Shown here piece after piece: positions 26,364-35,383 of a stretch of 64,000 nt of DNA. A program made the translations under genes and the position numbers. This DNA is from Mannheimia sp. USDA-ARS-USMARC-1261 (GTDB taxonomy: Bacteria > Pseudomonadota > Gammaproteobacteria > Enterobacterales > Pasteurellaceae). Below the pieces are notes generated by a model, which saw only the letters and a list, made by a program, of their open reading frames with translations, searched no databases and was not told the DNA's origin. The stretch is from contig NZ_CP006942.1 of the NCBI RefSeq assembly GCF_000521605.1, positions 124,001 to 188,000 on the forward strand, in the 5' to 3' direction. Positions within the stretch are counted from its first letter, which is position 1. The number at the start of each line of letters is the position of its first letter.

Positions 26364-27548
26364 TTATTGCTTAGCTTGTGCGAATTGTGCGATTTCACGC
26401 ATTTGTTCCATTGTTTCAGTGCGAGCTAAAATGCCTTTCTCGCCCATTACTTTGGCAAATACGCCCGGTACAGTTTGCACGCTGATAATATTGCCTGCAA
26501 ACTTCTCACATACGGCTTCAATTGAATTTACATAGTTTTGATTTGCTTTGCGAGAAATATAAACCACATTCCAAGGGTGTTGAATATCTGAGTAGAATTT
26601 GTTTTCTTTCACAATATTTGCAAATTCACGGAATACATCAAAATCGTTGGCGTAGTTCCACATATCAATGGTTAAACCACCCGGTGGACGGCAATTAATT
26701 TCAAGTGGCAATATTTCGTCTTTTTTACTGCCTTTCACACGGAAAAATTCAAAGTGGAAAAAGCGTTCTTTGACGTTAAAAGCGTCCACACATTTTTTAC
26801 CCATTTCAACTAATTTTGGTGAAATTTCGCGTGGCACGTAGTAATACATATCACTATCTTTAGATACGGTATCTAATACCGCTTCAGAATATTCCAGGCT
26901 GGAGTAGAACACAATATTGCCTTGGTGGTCGGTTAAACCGTCAAAGGTAATAATATCGCCATCAATAAACTCTTCCATAATGTATTCAACGGTTGGCGTT
27001 TTATAACCAAAAAAGGCTTCTAATTCTTCAGCAGATTTAATTTTATAAGTATCGCTTGCTCCGACGCCTGAGTTTGGCTTGATGATCACCGGGAATTTTA
27101 ATTCTTTCGCTAATTTGCGAGCATCTTCATCATTTTTGAACACTCGACCTTTTGCCACTTTTAAGCCTGTTTTACGGAAAACTTCTTTCATTTGGGCTTT
27201 GGTTTTAATTGCCAACATATCGTCAGTTTTATAACCAAACACGTTAAAGTCGGTACGCAATTTGGCATCCAATTCCAACCAATACTCATTGTGCGATTCA
27301 ATGCGATCAATCCGCCCATATTTGTGAGCAAAATAGGCAACTGCACGGTAAACCTGTTCATAATCTTCCATATTATCGACACGATAATATTCCGTTAAAG
27401 AATTACGAAGGTTTTCGCTAAGCGATTCATAAGGTGCATCGGCAATACCTAAGGTATTAAAACCCGCTTCACGCAAACGAACGGCAAAAGTTTCAAAGTT
27501 CGTAGGGAAGTGAGGGGAAATCATCACAAAATTGAGTGGTCTGGACAT
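26364..27548 (-). CDS. ATP-grasp carboxylate-amine ligase-like protein
   Basis: A 394-residue protein with a preATP-grasp domain (about 1-110) and an ATP-grasp fold. K157 in VIIKPNSGVGASDTYKI marks the nucleotide-binding strand, EEFIDGDIITFDG (192-204) the lid region, and PLEINCRPPGG (281-291), with E283 and N285, the magnesium site. Family enzymes join a carboxylate to an amine or thiol through an acyl-phosphate. No named pathway partner is present apart from the esterase downstream. It is divergent from the PAS gene across a 306-bp gap. The product is unknown. Confidence 0.8.
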   Translation of the reverse strand: MSRPLNFVMISPHFPTNFETFAVRLREAGFNTLGIADAPYESLSENLRNSLTEYYRVDNMEDYEQVYRAVAYFAHKYGRIDRIESHNEYWLELDAKLRTDFNVFGYKTDDMLAIKTKAQMKEVFRKTGLKVAKGRVFKNDEDARKLAKELKFPVIIKPNSGVGASDTYKIKSAEELEAFFGYKTPTVEYIMEEFIDGDIITFDGLTDHQGNIVFYSSLEYSEAVLDTVSKDSDMYYYVPREISPKLVEMGKKCVDAFNVKERFFHFEFFRVKGSKKDEILPLEINCRPPGGLTIDMWNYANDFDVFREFANIVKENKFYSDIQHPWNVVYISRKANQNYVNSIEAVCEKFAGNIISVQTVPGVFAKVMGEKGILARTETMEQMREIAQFAQAKQ

Positions 27549-27854
27549 AAGTTTTCCTTTTGAGTTTGCATATTATTAATTCAATAAAGTGATTGTAGGC
27601 TAAATTAATTAAATTGCAAAATATATTCAAACAAATAACTTTGCAACAAAAAATAAACTTTTAAATAACGTGTGTTTAATGATTTTGGAATTGATATTTA
27701 ACAAAAAAGTAACCTTATTAATTTACTAGGATATTTTTCACAAACTCGCACTATTTCTAATTTACATCACAATGGCTATCTATTATGCTAATTGTATTCA
27801 TCAGTGCTGATACTGGTAAATTACAACATCAATCTATCTAATGGGAGATTTAAA
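27549..27854. promoter_or_regulatory. AT-rich divergent promoter region (ATP-grasp unit / PAS unit)
   Basis: 306 bp without a gene. For the rightward PAS gene a good promoter is visible: tttaca at 27761-27766, a 17-base spacer, and tatgct at 27784-27789. The leftward promoter must lie near 27560-27700, but several AT-rich hexamers compete and I cannot choose one. Confidence 0.6.
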
Positions 27855-28286
27855 ATGGCTGAACAAATTGTTCCTTCAAATGAAGCTATCTTAAAAGCAG
27901 TACAAGATACCTTAGTGATTTCAACTACCGATTTACAAGGTGTAATTACTTACGCTAACGATCTTTTCTGTCGTTTAACAGGTTTTTCTCGAGAAGAGTT
28001 AATTGGACAACCTCACAATATCGTTCGCCACCCAGCAGTGCCGAAAGAAGTTTATAAAAATATGTGGGATACCATTCAAGCAGGTAAAATTTGGACGGGT
28101 ATCGTACCAAACTGCGGTAAAGGTGGTGTAGTTTATGTGGTTGATACCACCGTTCAGCCAATGTTTGATGAAGCAGGCAATATCACAGGTTACATCAGCG
28201 TTCGCCGTGTAATTAACGATTTAATGACAAACTTTGAAGCAGTAGAAACAGCCAAAGAAATCTTTGATGACTTCTACGGCGAATAA
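27855..28286 (+). CDS. stand-alone Aer-like PAS domain protein
   Basis: A 143-residue protein made of one PAS domain (about 12-118) and a short acidic C-terminal helix. The start at 27855 follows a gggaga ribosome-binding site; an upstream in-frame start gives an unlikely extension. The motifs IVRHPAVPKEVY, MWDTIQAGKIWTGIV and TGYISVRR closely resemble the FAD-binding PAS of the aerotaxis receptor Aer, with R58, H59, W71 and W80 in the expected places. There is no membrane segment, HAMP or signalling domain, so it cannot be a chemoreceptor. It precedes a diflavin reductase gene by 80 bp. Redox or oxygen sensing is inferred. Confidence 0.8.
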   Translation: MAEQIVPSNEAILKAVQDTLVISTTDLQGVITYANDLFCRLTGFSREELIGQPHNIVRHPAVPKEVYKNMWDTIQAGKIWTGIVPNCGKGGVVYVVDTTVQPMFDEAGNITGYISVRRVINDLMTNFEAVETAKEIFDDFYGE

Positions 28287-28366
28287 TTAAAAAGCTAGGA
28301 TTGCGTGTAAAAGAAGCTCTCTTTTGCACGCAATTTTTTATTCCTTTTAGTTTTCGAGGAGTTTTT

Positions 28367-29923
28367 ATGTCTCTCATTACCCATATTCACATCGCTTATG
28401 GTTCAGAGTCTGGCAACGCAGAGAAACTTGCCCAACAGTTAGCCCAACAACCTTTTTTAAATCACTACTCAATGAGCCTTTCCACCCTTAATGAAACGGA
28501 TTTAACCACTTTCAAACCAAATAGCTTATTGCTGGTTTTAACCAGTTCATTTGGTGATGGCGAACCACCTGAAAATGCTGATGAATTTGCAGAAAAATTG
28601 GAAAATTTGACCGCTTGTAATGTGAAATATGCCATTTTCGGACTGGGTGATATTACTTACGATAAATTCTGTGGCTATAGCAAACAATTAGACTGCTTAT
28701 TGCAGGCAAAACAAGCCCAAGCCGTGATTGAAAGGGTAGATGCAGACCTAAATTATCAAGAAATCTTTAAACAGTGGTTGCCACTTGTGCAGCAGGTTTT
28801 AACTCAGCTTAATGAAGCTCCGCTAACCCATCAGCTTTCTGTACAAGTGTATGGAGAAGATGCGACTTATCAAGCAGAAGTGCTAGAAATTAAGCATTTA
28901 GCCAATTCAAATCCGCCTGTTTATCATCTTCGATTATCGCTTAAGAATAGCGGTATTTTCTATCAAGCAGGGGATTTAATTTATATCAAAGTAAACCAGC
29001 CTGAACAGCTGTTAAACCAATATGCTGAGTGGTTTGATGATACACAGGCTCTTGATGTACTACGCAATAAAGAATTACGCTTATTAAGTAAAAATGTGCT
29101 GCGTGATATTCAAAAAATTTGTGGCAGCCAAGCGTTAAAAGACTTAACGAAAATTTCCAACAAAAAAGCACTAGAACAATATTTATACGGACGAGATTTA
29201 TTAGATGTGCTACAAGATTTTGACCCGAACAAAACCGTTACATTAGCGGATTTAGAGCCGATGTTATCCAACTTATCCGCTCGTGCTTATTCAATTAGCT
29301 CTTGTGGTAAAACGCACTCTGATTATGTGGATTTATGCGTTCGACACGTCTATTATGATTTAAACGGCAGAGCTTACCAAGGCACAGCGAGCGACTATCT
29401 AGCCAAATTACAAGCGGGTGAATTTGTTTCAATTTTTGCAAAAGCAAATCCAAACTTCCGTTTACCTGAACATTTAAATGCTCCTGTAGTAATGATTGGT
29501 TCCGGTACAGGTATTGCACCGCATATTGCCTTTTTACAAGAGTTAGAAAGCCAATATCAAAATGTGGAAAGCTACCTATTTTTTGGGGAGCGTTATCGTT
29601 CGAAAGATTTTCTCTATCAAGCAGAATTGGAAAACTATCTCGCCAACGGCACATTAACGCAACTATTTACTGCATTCTCACGCGATCAGGCGGAGAAGTT
29701 TTATGTGCAAAACGCTTTAGCTAACCAAGCCGAACTCGTTTGGAAATTGATTCAACAGGGGGCTTATTTCTACATTTGTGGAAGTAAGGCAATGAGCAAA
29801 GCCATTGATGCGGAAATCATTAAAATTGCGGAAGAAATCGGCGGTCAGCCTTATGTGGATGATTTTAATAATATCATTGCAAAGCTTGTGGCAGAAGGGC
29901 GTTTAATGCGAGATGTATATTAA
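28367..29923 (+). CDS. CysJ-like NADPH diflavin reductase
   Basis: A 518-residue protein with an FMN-binding flavodoxin domain (about 4-145: AYGSESGNAEK, SFGDGEPPENADEF, FGLGDITYDKFCGYSKQLD) and a ferredoxin-NADP reductase-type half (about 165-518: ARAYSISS for FAD, GSGTGIAPHIAFLQE and FFGERYRSKDFLY for NADPH, C-terminal MRDVY). Start at 28367 behind gaggag; an earlier in-frame start would add an unrelated 22-residue tail. The layout equals CysJ, the sulfite reductase flavoprotein, but no cysI is nearby. The electron acceptor is unknown; the PAS protein upstream may be a partner or regulator. Confidence 0.85.
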   Translation: MSLITHIHIAYGSESGNAEKLAQQLAQQPFLNHYSMSLSTLNETDLTTFKPNSLLLVLTSSFGDGEPPENADEFAEKLENLTACNVKYAIFGLGDITYDKFCGYSKQLDCLLQAKQAQAVIERVDADLNYQEIFKQWLPLVQQVLTQLNEAPLTHQLSVQVYGEDATYQAEVLEIKHLANSNPPVYHLRLSLKNSGIFYQAGDLIYIKVNQPEQLLNQYAEWFDDTQALDVLRNKELRLLSKNVLRDIQKICGSQALKDLTKISNKKALEQYLYGRDLLDVLQDFDPNKTVTLADLEPMLSNLSARAYSISSCGKTHSDYVDLCVRHVYYDLNGRAYQGTASDYLAKLQAGEFVSIFAKANPNFRLPEHLNAPVVMIGSGTGIAPHIAFLQELESQYQNVESYLFFGERYRSKDFLYQAELENYLANGTLTQLFTAFSRDQAEKFYVQNALANQAELVWKLIQQGAYFYICGSKAMSKAIDAEIIKIAEEIGGQPYVDDFNNIIAKLVAEGRLMRDVY

Positions 29924-29944
29924 TCTTTAAAACTCCTCAATGAA

Positions 29945-29975
29945 AAAGGCACAAAACTGAATTTGTGCCTTTGTG
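29945..29975. terminator. bidirectional terminator between the diflavin reductase gene and ffh
   Basis: aaaggcacaaa and tttgtgccttt form an 11-bp perfect stem with a 6-base loop between convergent genes. An imperfect uptake signal overlaps the ffh stop next to it. Confidence 0.88.
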
Positions 29976-29998
29976 TTTTGCAAAAAAATGTGAAAATT

Positions 29999-31399
29999 TT
30001 ACCGCTTGCCGAACATTCCGCCTAAGTTGCCAAGACCACCTAAGCCTCCCATTCCTCCGCCCATTAAGCCTTTCATTCCACGCATCATTTTCGACATTCC
30101 GCCTTTACGCATTTTTTTCATCATACGCTGCATATCGTCAAATTGTTTGAGTAGTTTATTGACATCTTGTACCTGTGTACCTGAACCGAGTGCGATACGG
30201 CGACGGCGTGAGCCTTTGATAATATCCGGGTTAGCTCGCTCTTTTAGCGTCATAGAGTTGATGATCGCTTCCATTTTCACGAACATTTTGTCGTCCACTT
30301 GATTTTTAACGTGATCAGGTAAATTTTTCGCTCCTGGGAGTTTGTCTAACATCGACATCATTCCGCCCATTTTCTTCATTTCGATAAGCTGCTCACGGAA
30401 ATCTTCAAGGGTGAAATCGTCCCCTTTCTTGAATTTTGCCGCCATTTTCTCAGCTTTTTCTTGATCGACCGAACGTTGTAAGTCTTCAATTAACGACATT
30501 ACATCGCCCATACCTAAAATACGGGAGGCAACACGATCAGGATGGAACGGCTCTAACGCATCGGTTTTCTCGCCCACACCCAAGAATTTAATCGGCTTGC
30601 CGGTGATTTGGCGGATAGAAAGTGCCGCACCACCACGAGCATCACCATCAACTTTGGTGAGAATTACCCCGGTGAGCGGTAATGCTTCATTGAACGCTTT
30701 TGCCGTATTTGCCGCATCTTGACCGGTCATTGCATCAACGGTAAACAAGGTTTCAATCGGGTTCAGCACAGCGTGAATTTGTTGGATCTCTTCCATCATC
30801 TCGCCATCAACATGCAAACGACCGGCGGTATCGACAATCAACACATCAAAGAAATTGAGTTTAGCGTGTTTGAGTGCAGCTTCAGCAATCGCTACCGGCT
30901 TTTGACTGGTTTCGGTAGGGAAGAAGTCCACTTTTAACGCTTCAGCAAGCGTTTGGAGCTGTTTAATCGCCGCCGGGCGGTAAACGTCGGCAGAGACCAC
31001 TAATACTTTTTTCTTGTGGCGTTCTTTTAAGAATTTCGCCAATTTGCCGACCGAGGTGGTTTTACCCGCACCTTGTAAACCCGCCATTAAAATGACCGCA
31101 GGCGGTTGAGCCGCAAGGTTGAGTTCCTCATTGGCTTCGCCCATCGCACTTTCTAATTCGCTTTGGACGATTTTTAAGAATTCTTGACCCGGAGTGAGGC
31201 TTTTGTTTACCTCAACGCCTACTGCACGCTCTTTGACCTTATTAATAAAATCACGCACCACAGGTAGGGCAACATCCGCCTCAAGCAATGCCATACGCAC
31301 TTCACGCAGGGTGTCTTTAATATTTTCTTCGGTTAAACGACCTTTACCCGTAATGTTACGCAGGGTTTTGGAAAGTCTATCGGATAGGTTCTCAAACAT
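29999..31399 (-). CDS. ffh: signal recognition particle GTPase Ffh
   Basis: Protein subunit of the bacterial SRP, which binds 4.5S RNA and signal sequences and targets ribosomes to FtsY at the membrane. The 466 residues show the N domain (about 1-90), the G domain with GLQGAGKTTS (P-loop, near 107-116), DTAGRLHVDGE and TKVDGDARGGA, and the Met-rich M domain (about 325-440). A Gly/Met-rich tail ends the protein. Length is slightly above the E. coli protein (453). Confidence 0.96.
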   Translation of the reverse strand: MFENLSDRLSKTLRNITGKGRLTEENIKDTLREVRMALLEADVALPVVRDFINKVKERAVGVEVNKSLTPGQEFLKIVQSELESAMGEANEELNLAAQPPAVILMAGLQGAGKTTSVGKLAKFLKERHKKKVLVVSADVYRPAAIKQLQTLAEALKVDFFPTETSQKPVAIAEAALKHAKLNFFDVLIVDTAGRLHVDGEMMEEIQQIHAVLNPIETLFTVDAMTGQDAANTAKAFNEALPLTGVILTKVDGDARGGAALSIRQITGKPIKFLGVGEKTDALEPFHPDRVASRILGMGDVMSLIEDLQRSVDQEKAEKMAAKFKKGDDFTLEDFREQLIEMKKMGGMMSMLDKLPGAKNLPDHVKNQVDDKMFVKMEAIINSMTLKERANPDIIKGSRRRRIALGSGTQVQDVNKLLKQFDDMQRMMKKMRKGGMSKMMRGMKGLMGGGMGGLGGLGNLGGMFGKR

Positions 31400-31498
31400 A
31401 TTGGGTTCTCAATGTGCAAAATTTTAGAAAAAAATGACCGCTTGCAAGCGGGAAATTACGGACATTATACAAAAAAAAGCGGTGGGATTATAGGGAAA

Positions 31499-31532
31499 TA
31501 AAAAAACGACATAGGGGTTTAGGCTATGTCGT
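31499..31532 (-). terminator. hairpin upstream of ffh
   Basis: acgacatag (31506-31514) pairs with ctatgtcgt (31524-31532). On the minus strand it is followed by a T-run, so it looks like a leftward terminator between the tRNA genes and ffh. No gene fills 31533-31713; only very short open frames of 11 codons or fewer are visible there, so what it terminates, beyond tRNA read-through, is open. Confidence 0.7.
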
Positions 31533-31713
31533 AAAATTTGACGATATTCGAGGAATCATTATTATTTAATTATTGTGTTGAGGATAATACTCCGAATACT
31601 TCTTAAAAGTGAAGTAAAATTTTCATATTTGTTTCAGAAATGAGAGGTAAATCACATAATTTTTTATAATTTTATGCACAGCAGTTAAAACGATTAAAAG
31701 AAAGTGCGAAAAA

Positions 31714-31746
31714 GGAAAAAGCCCCGATAATTTCTTATCAGGGCTT
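31714..31746 (-). terminator. terminator of the first tRNA pair
   Basis: aagccccgataa and ttatcagggctt form a long stem with loop tttc; the minus-strand product ends in a T-rich run. It starts 8 bp beyond the tRNA-Asn 3' end. Confidence 0.9.
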
Positions 31747-31753
31747 CAAAATA

Positions 31754-31829
31754 TGGCTCCTCCTGCGGGACTCGAACCTGCGACATATGGATTAACAGTC
31801 CACCGTTCTACCGACTGAACTAAGGAGGA
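31754..31829 (-). tRNA. tRNA-Asn (GTT), copy 1
   Basis: 76 nt including an encoded CCA end. The acceptor stem starts tcctcct and closes with aggagga; the anticodon loop reads ctgttaa (anticodon GTT); the T-arm holds ggttcgagtcc. It lies 5 bp after tRNA-Phe copy 1 and is identical, as far as I can see, to the copy at 32082-32157. Confidence 0.97.
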
Positions 31830-31834
31830 ATAGA

Positions 31835-31910
31835 TGGTGCCTCGAGGCGGAATCGAACCACCGACACGGGGATTTTCAATCCCCTGCTCTACCGACTGAG
31901 CTATCGAGGC
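31835..31910 (-). tRNA. tRNA-Phe (GAA), copy 1
   Basis: 76 nt with encoded CCA. Acceptor stem gcctcga / tcgaggc; anticodon loop ttgaaaa (GAA); T-arm ggttcgattcc. First gene of the leftward Phe-Asn transcript, downstream of its own promoter. Same sequence as the copy at 32163-32238. Confidence 0.97.
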
Positions 31911-31931
31911 AACTCGTCATTTGCGGAGTGC

Positions 31932-31960
31932 ATTATGCTGATTTTTTAGGGCTTCGTCAA
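31932..31960 (-). promoter_or_regulatory. promoter of the first tRNA-Phe/tRNA-Asn pair
   Basis: On the minus strand: -35 ttgacg (31955-31960), 17-base spacer, -10 cataat (31932-31937), then a short start region before tRNA-Phe. Both hexamers and the spacing equal those of the second pair. Confidence 0.88.
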
Positions 31961-32044
31961 ATATAATTATCAGAAATTTAACCTTTTTGATCGCATAATA
32001 CTAAAAATTGAACAATCTCATTCAATTGTGCATTTGTAAAAAGT

Positions 32045-32075
32045 AAAAACCCCGATAATTTCTTATCAGGGTTTC
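32045..32075 (-). terminator. terminator of the second tRNA pair
   Basis: Same stem as the terminator of the first pair except that one G-C pair has become A-T in both arms (aaccccg / cagggtt instead of agccccg / cagggct). It separates the second pair from the promoter of the first. Confidence 0.88.
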
Positions 32076-32081
32076 AAAATA

Positions 32082-32157
32082 TGGCTCCTCCTGCGGGACT
32101 CGAACCTGCGACATATGGATTAACAGTCCACCGTTCTACCGACTGAACTAAGGAGGA
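32082..32157 (-). tRNA. tRNA-Asn (GTT), copy 2
   Basis: Second tRNA-Asn, offset exactly 328 bp from the first and with the same 76-nt sequence, anticodon GTT and encoded CCA. Confidence 0.97.
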
Positions 32158-32162
32158 ATAGA

Positions 32163-32238
32163 TGGTGCCTCGAGGCGGAATCGAACCACCGACACGGGGA
32201 TTTTCAATCCCCTGCTCTACCGACTGAGCTATCGAGGC
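32163..32238 (-). tRNA. tRNA-Phe (GAA), copy 2
   Basis: Second tRNA-Phe, offset 328 bp from the first, 76 nt, anticodon GAA, encoded CCA. It heads the second Phe-Asn transcript. Confidence 0.97.
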
Positions 32239-32256
32239 AACGTCGTTGCGTGGTGC

Positions 32257-32285
32257 ATTATGCTGATTTCAGTCCCCAACGTCAA
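32257..32285 (-). promoter_or_regulatory. promoter of the second tRNA-Phe/tRNA-Asn pair
   Basis: Minus strand: -35 ttgacg (32280-32285), 17-base spacer, -10 cataat (32257-32262). The spacer sequence differs from that of the first promoter, while hexamers and tRNAs are kept. Confidence 0.88.
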
Positions 32286-32369
32286 ACACTTTTTGCTGAA
32301 TTTAAAAAAATGCCTGTTTAAATGTGCTTTTTTTATACTTTTAGGCTAAAAAACAACATAATTCACGCA

Positions 32370-33467
32370 TTATCGAATATTTCGATATTTTTCTCTCGCT
32401 GTTGTTACTTTTCTTAAATAATTTCTTGCTTGAGAAGATGGGTGAGCGGTGGTTAAAATACGATAAACCGCATCGGCAGATAAATCGTTAATTCTATCAA
32501 TTGCCTCATACTTATCGGAATCAAACACCCGCAATACCGCTCCGGCACCACTGTTATAGGCAGAAATCATTGCATAGCGTTTTGCAACAGGGTCAGCAAT
32601 GCCATCTAAGTATTCATCACGCAAAATAGTTAAGTAGAGCGTACCTGCATCAATATTATTTGATGGATTATAGAGATATTCACGGCTTGGTTGCCCCCCC
32701 ATACCTTTACGGGCAAAAATATCACGTCCAGCAGTACGAGGCACAACCTGCATCAAACCAATTGCATTCGCATAACTTACCGCATAAGGGTTGAATGCCG
32801 ATTCCACTTCCATAATCCCTAAAATGAGGCTTGGCTCAATGCCATATTGTCTCGCCATTTTACGCACAAGCGGTAAGTATTGTCTTGCACGGACTTCAAC
32901 GTGCCCTTCCACCATTTTAATCGCTACATACATCGCATTTCGACCATTTTTTAAGCGACGAGTTTGGGCTTTATGTTGAATAAGATAGGTAGCAAAATCA
33001 TTTGCAAGAGCGACATTAGTAATATCGCGACCGAATTGATCTTTTATCTGACCTTTTAAGAACGGATTTGTACTAATTGGCACATCGCCTGATGCAAACA
33101 AGTCAATGCCTTTAGGATCTCGACCCATTAATAAAGTGTGAACAATGGAGTTGCGGAGATGATTTTGATCGCCTAAGGTCTCAATAGTAATCACCCCTTC
33201 TTCAAAGGAAATGTGGCTACGAGTGTAGAATTTATCCGTATATTTTACGTAATCTTTTTTACTCGCCACTAAAAGCTCATTACTTCCCCAAATATCATCA
33301 ATATTATGAGAAAACTGACCGGTTAAAATATCTAACCCATTAGTATCTTTTGAATAATCTACACGAGTAGATTTCGGTTTTTTACCACTGGAAGATTTAT
33401 TGCTTCCACAGGCAATAAGAAAAGGAATAATTGCCAGCATTGGCAAATATTTTGCATATTTTTTCAT
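32370..33467 (-). CDS. mltC: membrane-bound lytic murein transglycosylase C
   Basis: Outer-membrane lipoprotein that cleaves peptidoglycan glycan strands to 1,6-anhydro products. The lipobox LIAC places the lipidated Cys at C20. An N-terminal domain (about 40-190) is followed by the SLT lysozyme-like domain (about 195-350), with the catalytic Glu at E222 in MEVESAFNP, then [14 protein letters not shown] and [14 protein letters not shown]. 365 residues, close to E. coli MltC (359). Order mutY-yggX-mltC as in E. coli. An exact uptake signal lies in the coding region (32866-32874). Confidence 0.94.
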   Translation of the reverse strand: MKKYAKYLPMLAIIPFLIACGSNKSSSGKKPKSTRVDYSKDTNGLDILTGQFSHNIDDIWGSNELLVASKKDYVKYTDKFYTRSHISFEEGVITIETLGDQNHLRNSIVHTLLMGRDPKGIDLFASGDVPISTNPFLKGQIKDQFGRDITNVALANDFATYLIQHKAQTRRLKNGRNAMYVAIKMVEGHVEVRARQYLPLVRKMARQYGIEPSLILGIMEVESAFNPYAVSYANAIGLMQVVPRTAGRDIFARKGMGGQPSREYLYNPSNNIDAGTLYLTILRDEYLDGIADPVAKRYAMISAYNSGAGAVLRVFDSDKYEAIDRINDLSADAVYRILTTAHPSSQARNYLRKVTTAREKYRNIR

Positions 33468-33485
33468 TTTGAATTTAACCTTGAA

Positions 33486-33755
33486 TTATTCGATTGGCTT
33501 GTAGCCTTCAATGACGATTTCTTTACCTTCAAACAAGAAATTGACCATCTCTTCTTCAAGTAATTTGCGATGTTCCGGATTCATCATACTGAGTTTTTTT
33601 TCATTAACGATCATTGTTTGTTTTTTGATCCACTCAGACCACGCTTGTTTGCTGATAGTATCAAAAATACGTTTGCCGAGTTCGCCCGGATACAGTTGAA
33701 AGTCTAAGCCTTCGGCATCTTGTTTTAGGTATTCGCAAAATACGGTACGAGCCAT
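33486..33755 (-). CDS. yggX: Fe(2+)-trafficking protein YggX
   Basis: An 89-residue protein starting [20 protein letters not shown], with the single conserved Cys7. The family protects iron-sulfur proteins from oxidative damage. It lies between mutY (10 bp) and mltC (18 bp); the link with MutY, an iron-sulfur glycosylase, is conserved across gamma-proteobacteria. Confidence 0.95.
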   Translation of the reverse strand: MARTVFCEYLKQDAEGLDFQLYPGELGKRIFDTISKQAWSEWIKKQTMIVNEKKLSMMNPEHRKLLEEEMVNFLFEGKEIVIEGYKPIE

Positions 33756-33765
33756 AATCTAATCC

Positions 33766-34908
33766 TTAATTTTTGTTTGTTACGCTAAACGCCAGTTCAT
33801 CTAAAATGCGTTTAACCGGCGTGGCTAAACCTATTTCATTATGTTGGCTGAAATCATACCAATAATCCGCCTCTGAAGATACAGTAGAAAGGTAATTTCC
33901 TGCGTTTTCTTCTGCCACAAGCGGTAAGATTTTAGCTATTTTTTGCACATTTAGATCTACCAAAATGGGGGTGATATCTAAATGAAAATGGCTGAATGTG
34001 TGTCTAAAAGTGGTTAATTGTTGCGAAATTTGTAAATTTCCTACTAAATCTGACCGCTTGAGTTCCTCTAAACTGCCAAATTGTGGAAAGGCAAATAATC
34101 CACCCCAAATACCTTTTGCTTCCCGCTTTTGTAATAACACTTTTGAGCCATTTTTCAGAATTAAAAAATAGGCTTGGCGTTCGGGGAGCGTTTTCTTTGG
34201 CTTCTTGGCTGGGAATTTATCCCACGCTTGCATTGTATTTGTTTGGCAATGTTCTTGTAACGGGCAGAGCAGGCATTTGGGCTTAGAGCGAGTACAAATC
34301 ATCGCCCCCAAATCCATCATTGCTTGGTTAAAATCAGCCACCTGTTCCGTTGGCGTAACACTTTCACTTAACTGCCAAAGTTGATTTTCAACCGCCTTTT
34401 CGCCAGCCCAGCCTTCCACCGCAAAATAGCGGCTTAACACACGTTTAACGTTGCCGTCTAAAATCGGGTGCGGAGCATCTAACACCGAAGACAAAATCGC
34501 CCCCGCTGTACTTCTCCCCACACCGGACAATGCCAACACATCATCAAATGTTGTGGGAAACTCACCACCAAATTCATCTCGAATCTGCTGTGCTGCTTTA
34601 TGCAAGTTTCTCGCTCGTGCGTAGTAGCCCAAGCCCGTCCATAAATGCAGCACTTCATCAATAGAGCCATTAGCTAAGTCAGTAACAGTTGGAAATCGTT
34701 CCGTAAAACGTGCAAAATAAGGAATAACGGTGGCAACTTGAGTTTGTTGCAACATCACTTCTGACAACCAAACTTTATACAAGGTTTTATTTTGTTGCCA
34801 AGGCAAATGTTTACGCCCGTATTGCTCAAACCAAGCTAATACAGATTTTGCAAATGGATCAGACACTTTCGCTGTTGCTAACGGATATTGTGAAGAATTG
34901 CTATTCAT
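33766..34908 (-). CDS. mutY: A/G-specific adenine DNA glycosylase MutY
   Basis: Removes adenine mispaired with 8-oxoguanine. The 380 residues show the helix-hairpin-helix glycosylase domain, with catalytic Glu in [15 protein letters not shown] and catalytic Asp in [10 protein letters not shown], after the hairpin [12 protein letters not shown]. The [4Fe-4S] motif is a full C-X6-C-X2-C-X5-C (CTRSKPKC..C.....C). A C-terminal NUDIX-like domain (about 230-360) reads the oxidised base. First gene of mutY-yggX-mltC. Confidence 0.96.
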   Translation of the reverse strand: MNSNSSQYPLATAKVSDPFAKSVLAWFEQYGRKHLPWQQNKTLYKVWLSEVMLQQTQVATVIPYFARFTERFPTVTDLANGSIDEVLHLWTGLGYYARARNLHKAAQQIRDEFGGEFPTTFDDVLALSGVGRSTAGAILSSVLDAPHPILDGNVKRVLSRYFAVEGWAGEKAVENQLWQLSESVTPTEQVADFNQAMMDLGAMICTRSKPKCLLCPLQEHCQTNTMQAWDKFPAKKPKKTLPERQAYFLILKNGSKVLLQKREAKGIWGGLFAFPQFGSLEELKRSDLVGNLQISQQLTTFRHTFSHFHLDITPILVDLNVQKIAKILPLVAEENAGNYLSTVSSEADYWYDFSQHNEIGLATPVKRILDELAFSVTNKN

Positions 34909-34989
34909 TAAACATCTTGAAATCGAAAAAAGAAATCATCATACTGCAAGCGGTTGTTTTTGCCAAAAATTTTACACATCGAGGAAAAA

Positions 34990-35382
34990 ATGAAATCTCC
35001 TATTCTAGGCTTCCACCACGTTGCTATGATTGTGTCGGATTATGAAAAATCCAAACATTTCTACACCCAGATTTTAGGTGCGGAAATTATTGAAGAAACC
35101 TACAGAACCGCACGAGATAGTTACAAATTAGACTTACGTTTTCAAGACGGCTCGCAAATTGAATTATTTAGCTTTCCGGTTACGCCACCTCGCTTTAGCT
35201 CGCCTGAAACTTGCGGATTACGTCATTTGGCATTCAAAGTTGAAAACATTGAACAAGCCATCGCCTTTTTAGAACAGCACAATTTGGCACACGAAGGCAT
35301 TCGCCTTGATGATCTTACCGGCAAACGTTTCACCTTTTTCCGAGATCCTGACGATCTACCGCTAGAATTTTACGAGATCTAA
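34990..35382 (+). CDS. gloA2: VOC-family protein (YaeR/GloA2 type)
   Basis: A 130-residue glyoxalase-fold protein. Metal-ligand positions are visible as H in FHHVAM, E in QIELF, H in LRHLAF and E in LEFYEI, in the order of the vicinal-oxygen-chelate family. It is most like E. coli YaeR (129 residues). The start at 34990 follows gaggaaaa; an earlier in-frame start would run across the uptake-signal region. The substrate of this subfamily is not settled. One base separates it from the EamA gene. Confidence 0.85.
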   Translation: MKSPILGFHHVAMIVSDYEKSKHFYTQILGAEIIEETYRTARDSYKLDLRFQDGSQIELFSFPVTPPRFSSPETCGLRHLAFKVENIEQAIAFLEQHNLAHEGIRLDDLTGKRFTFFRDPDDLPLEFYEI

Positions 35383-35383
35383 A

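Noticed and set aside
28367..29923. True sulfite reductase flavoprotein (cysJ)
   Set aside because: The domain layout fits, but there is no cysI, cysH or cysG nearby, so only a CysJ-like reductase is claimed.
31533..31713. Leader peptide and attenuator upstream of ffh, suggested by the nearby hairpin
   Set aside because: The only short frame (11 codons, minus strand) has no run of a regulatory amino acid and no good ribosome-binding site; a terminator for tRNA read-through explains the hairpin better.
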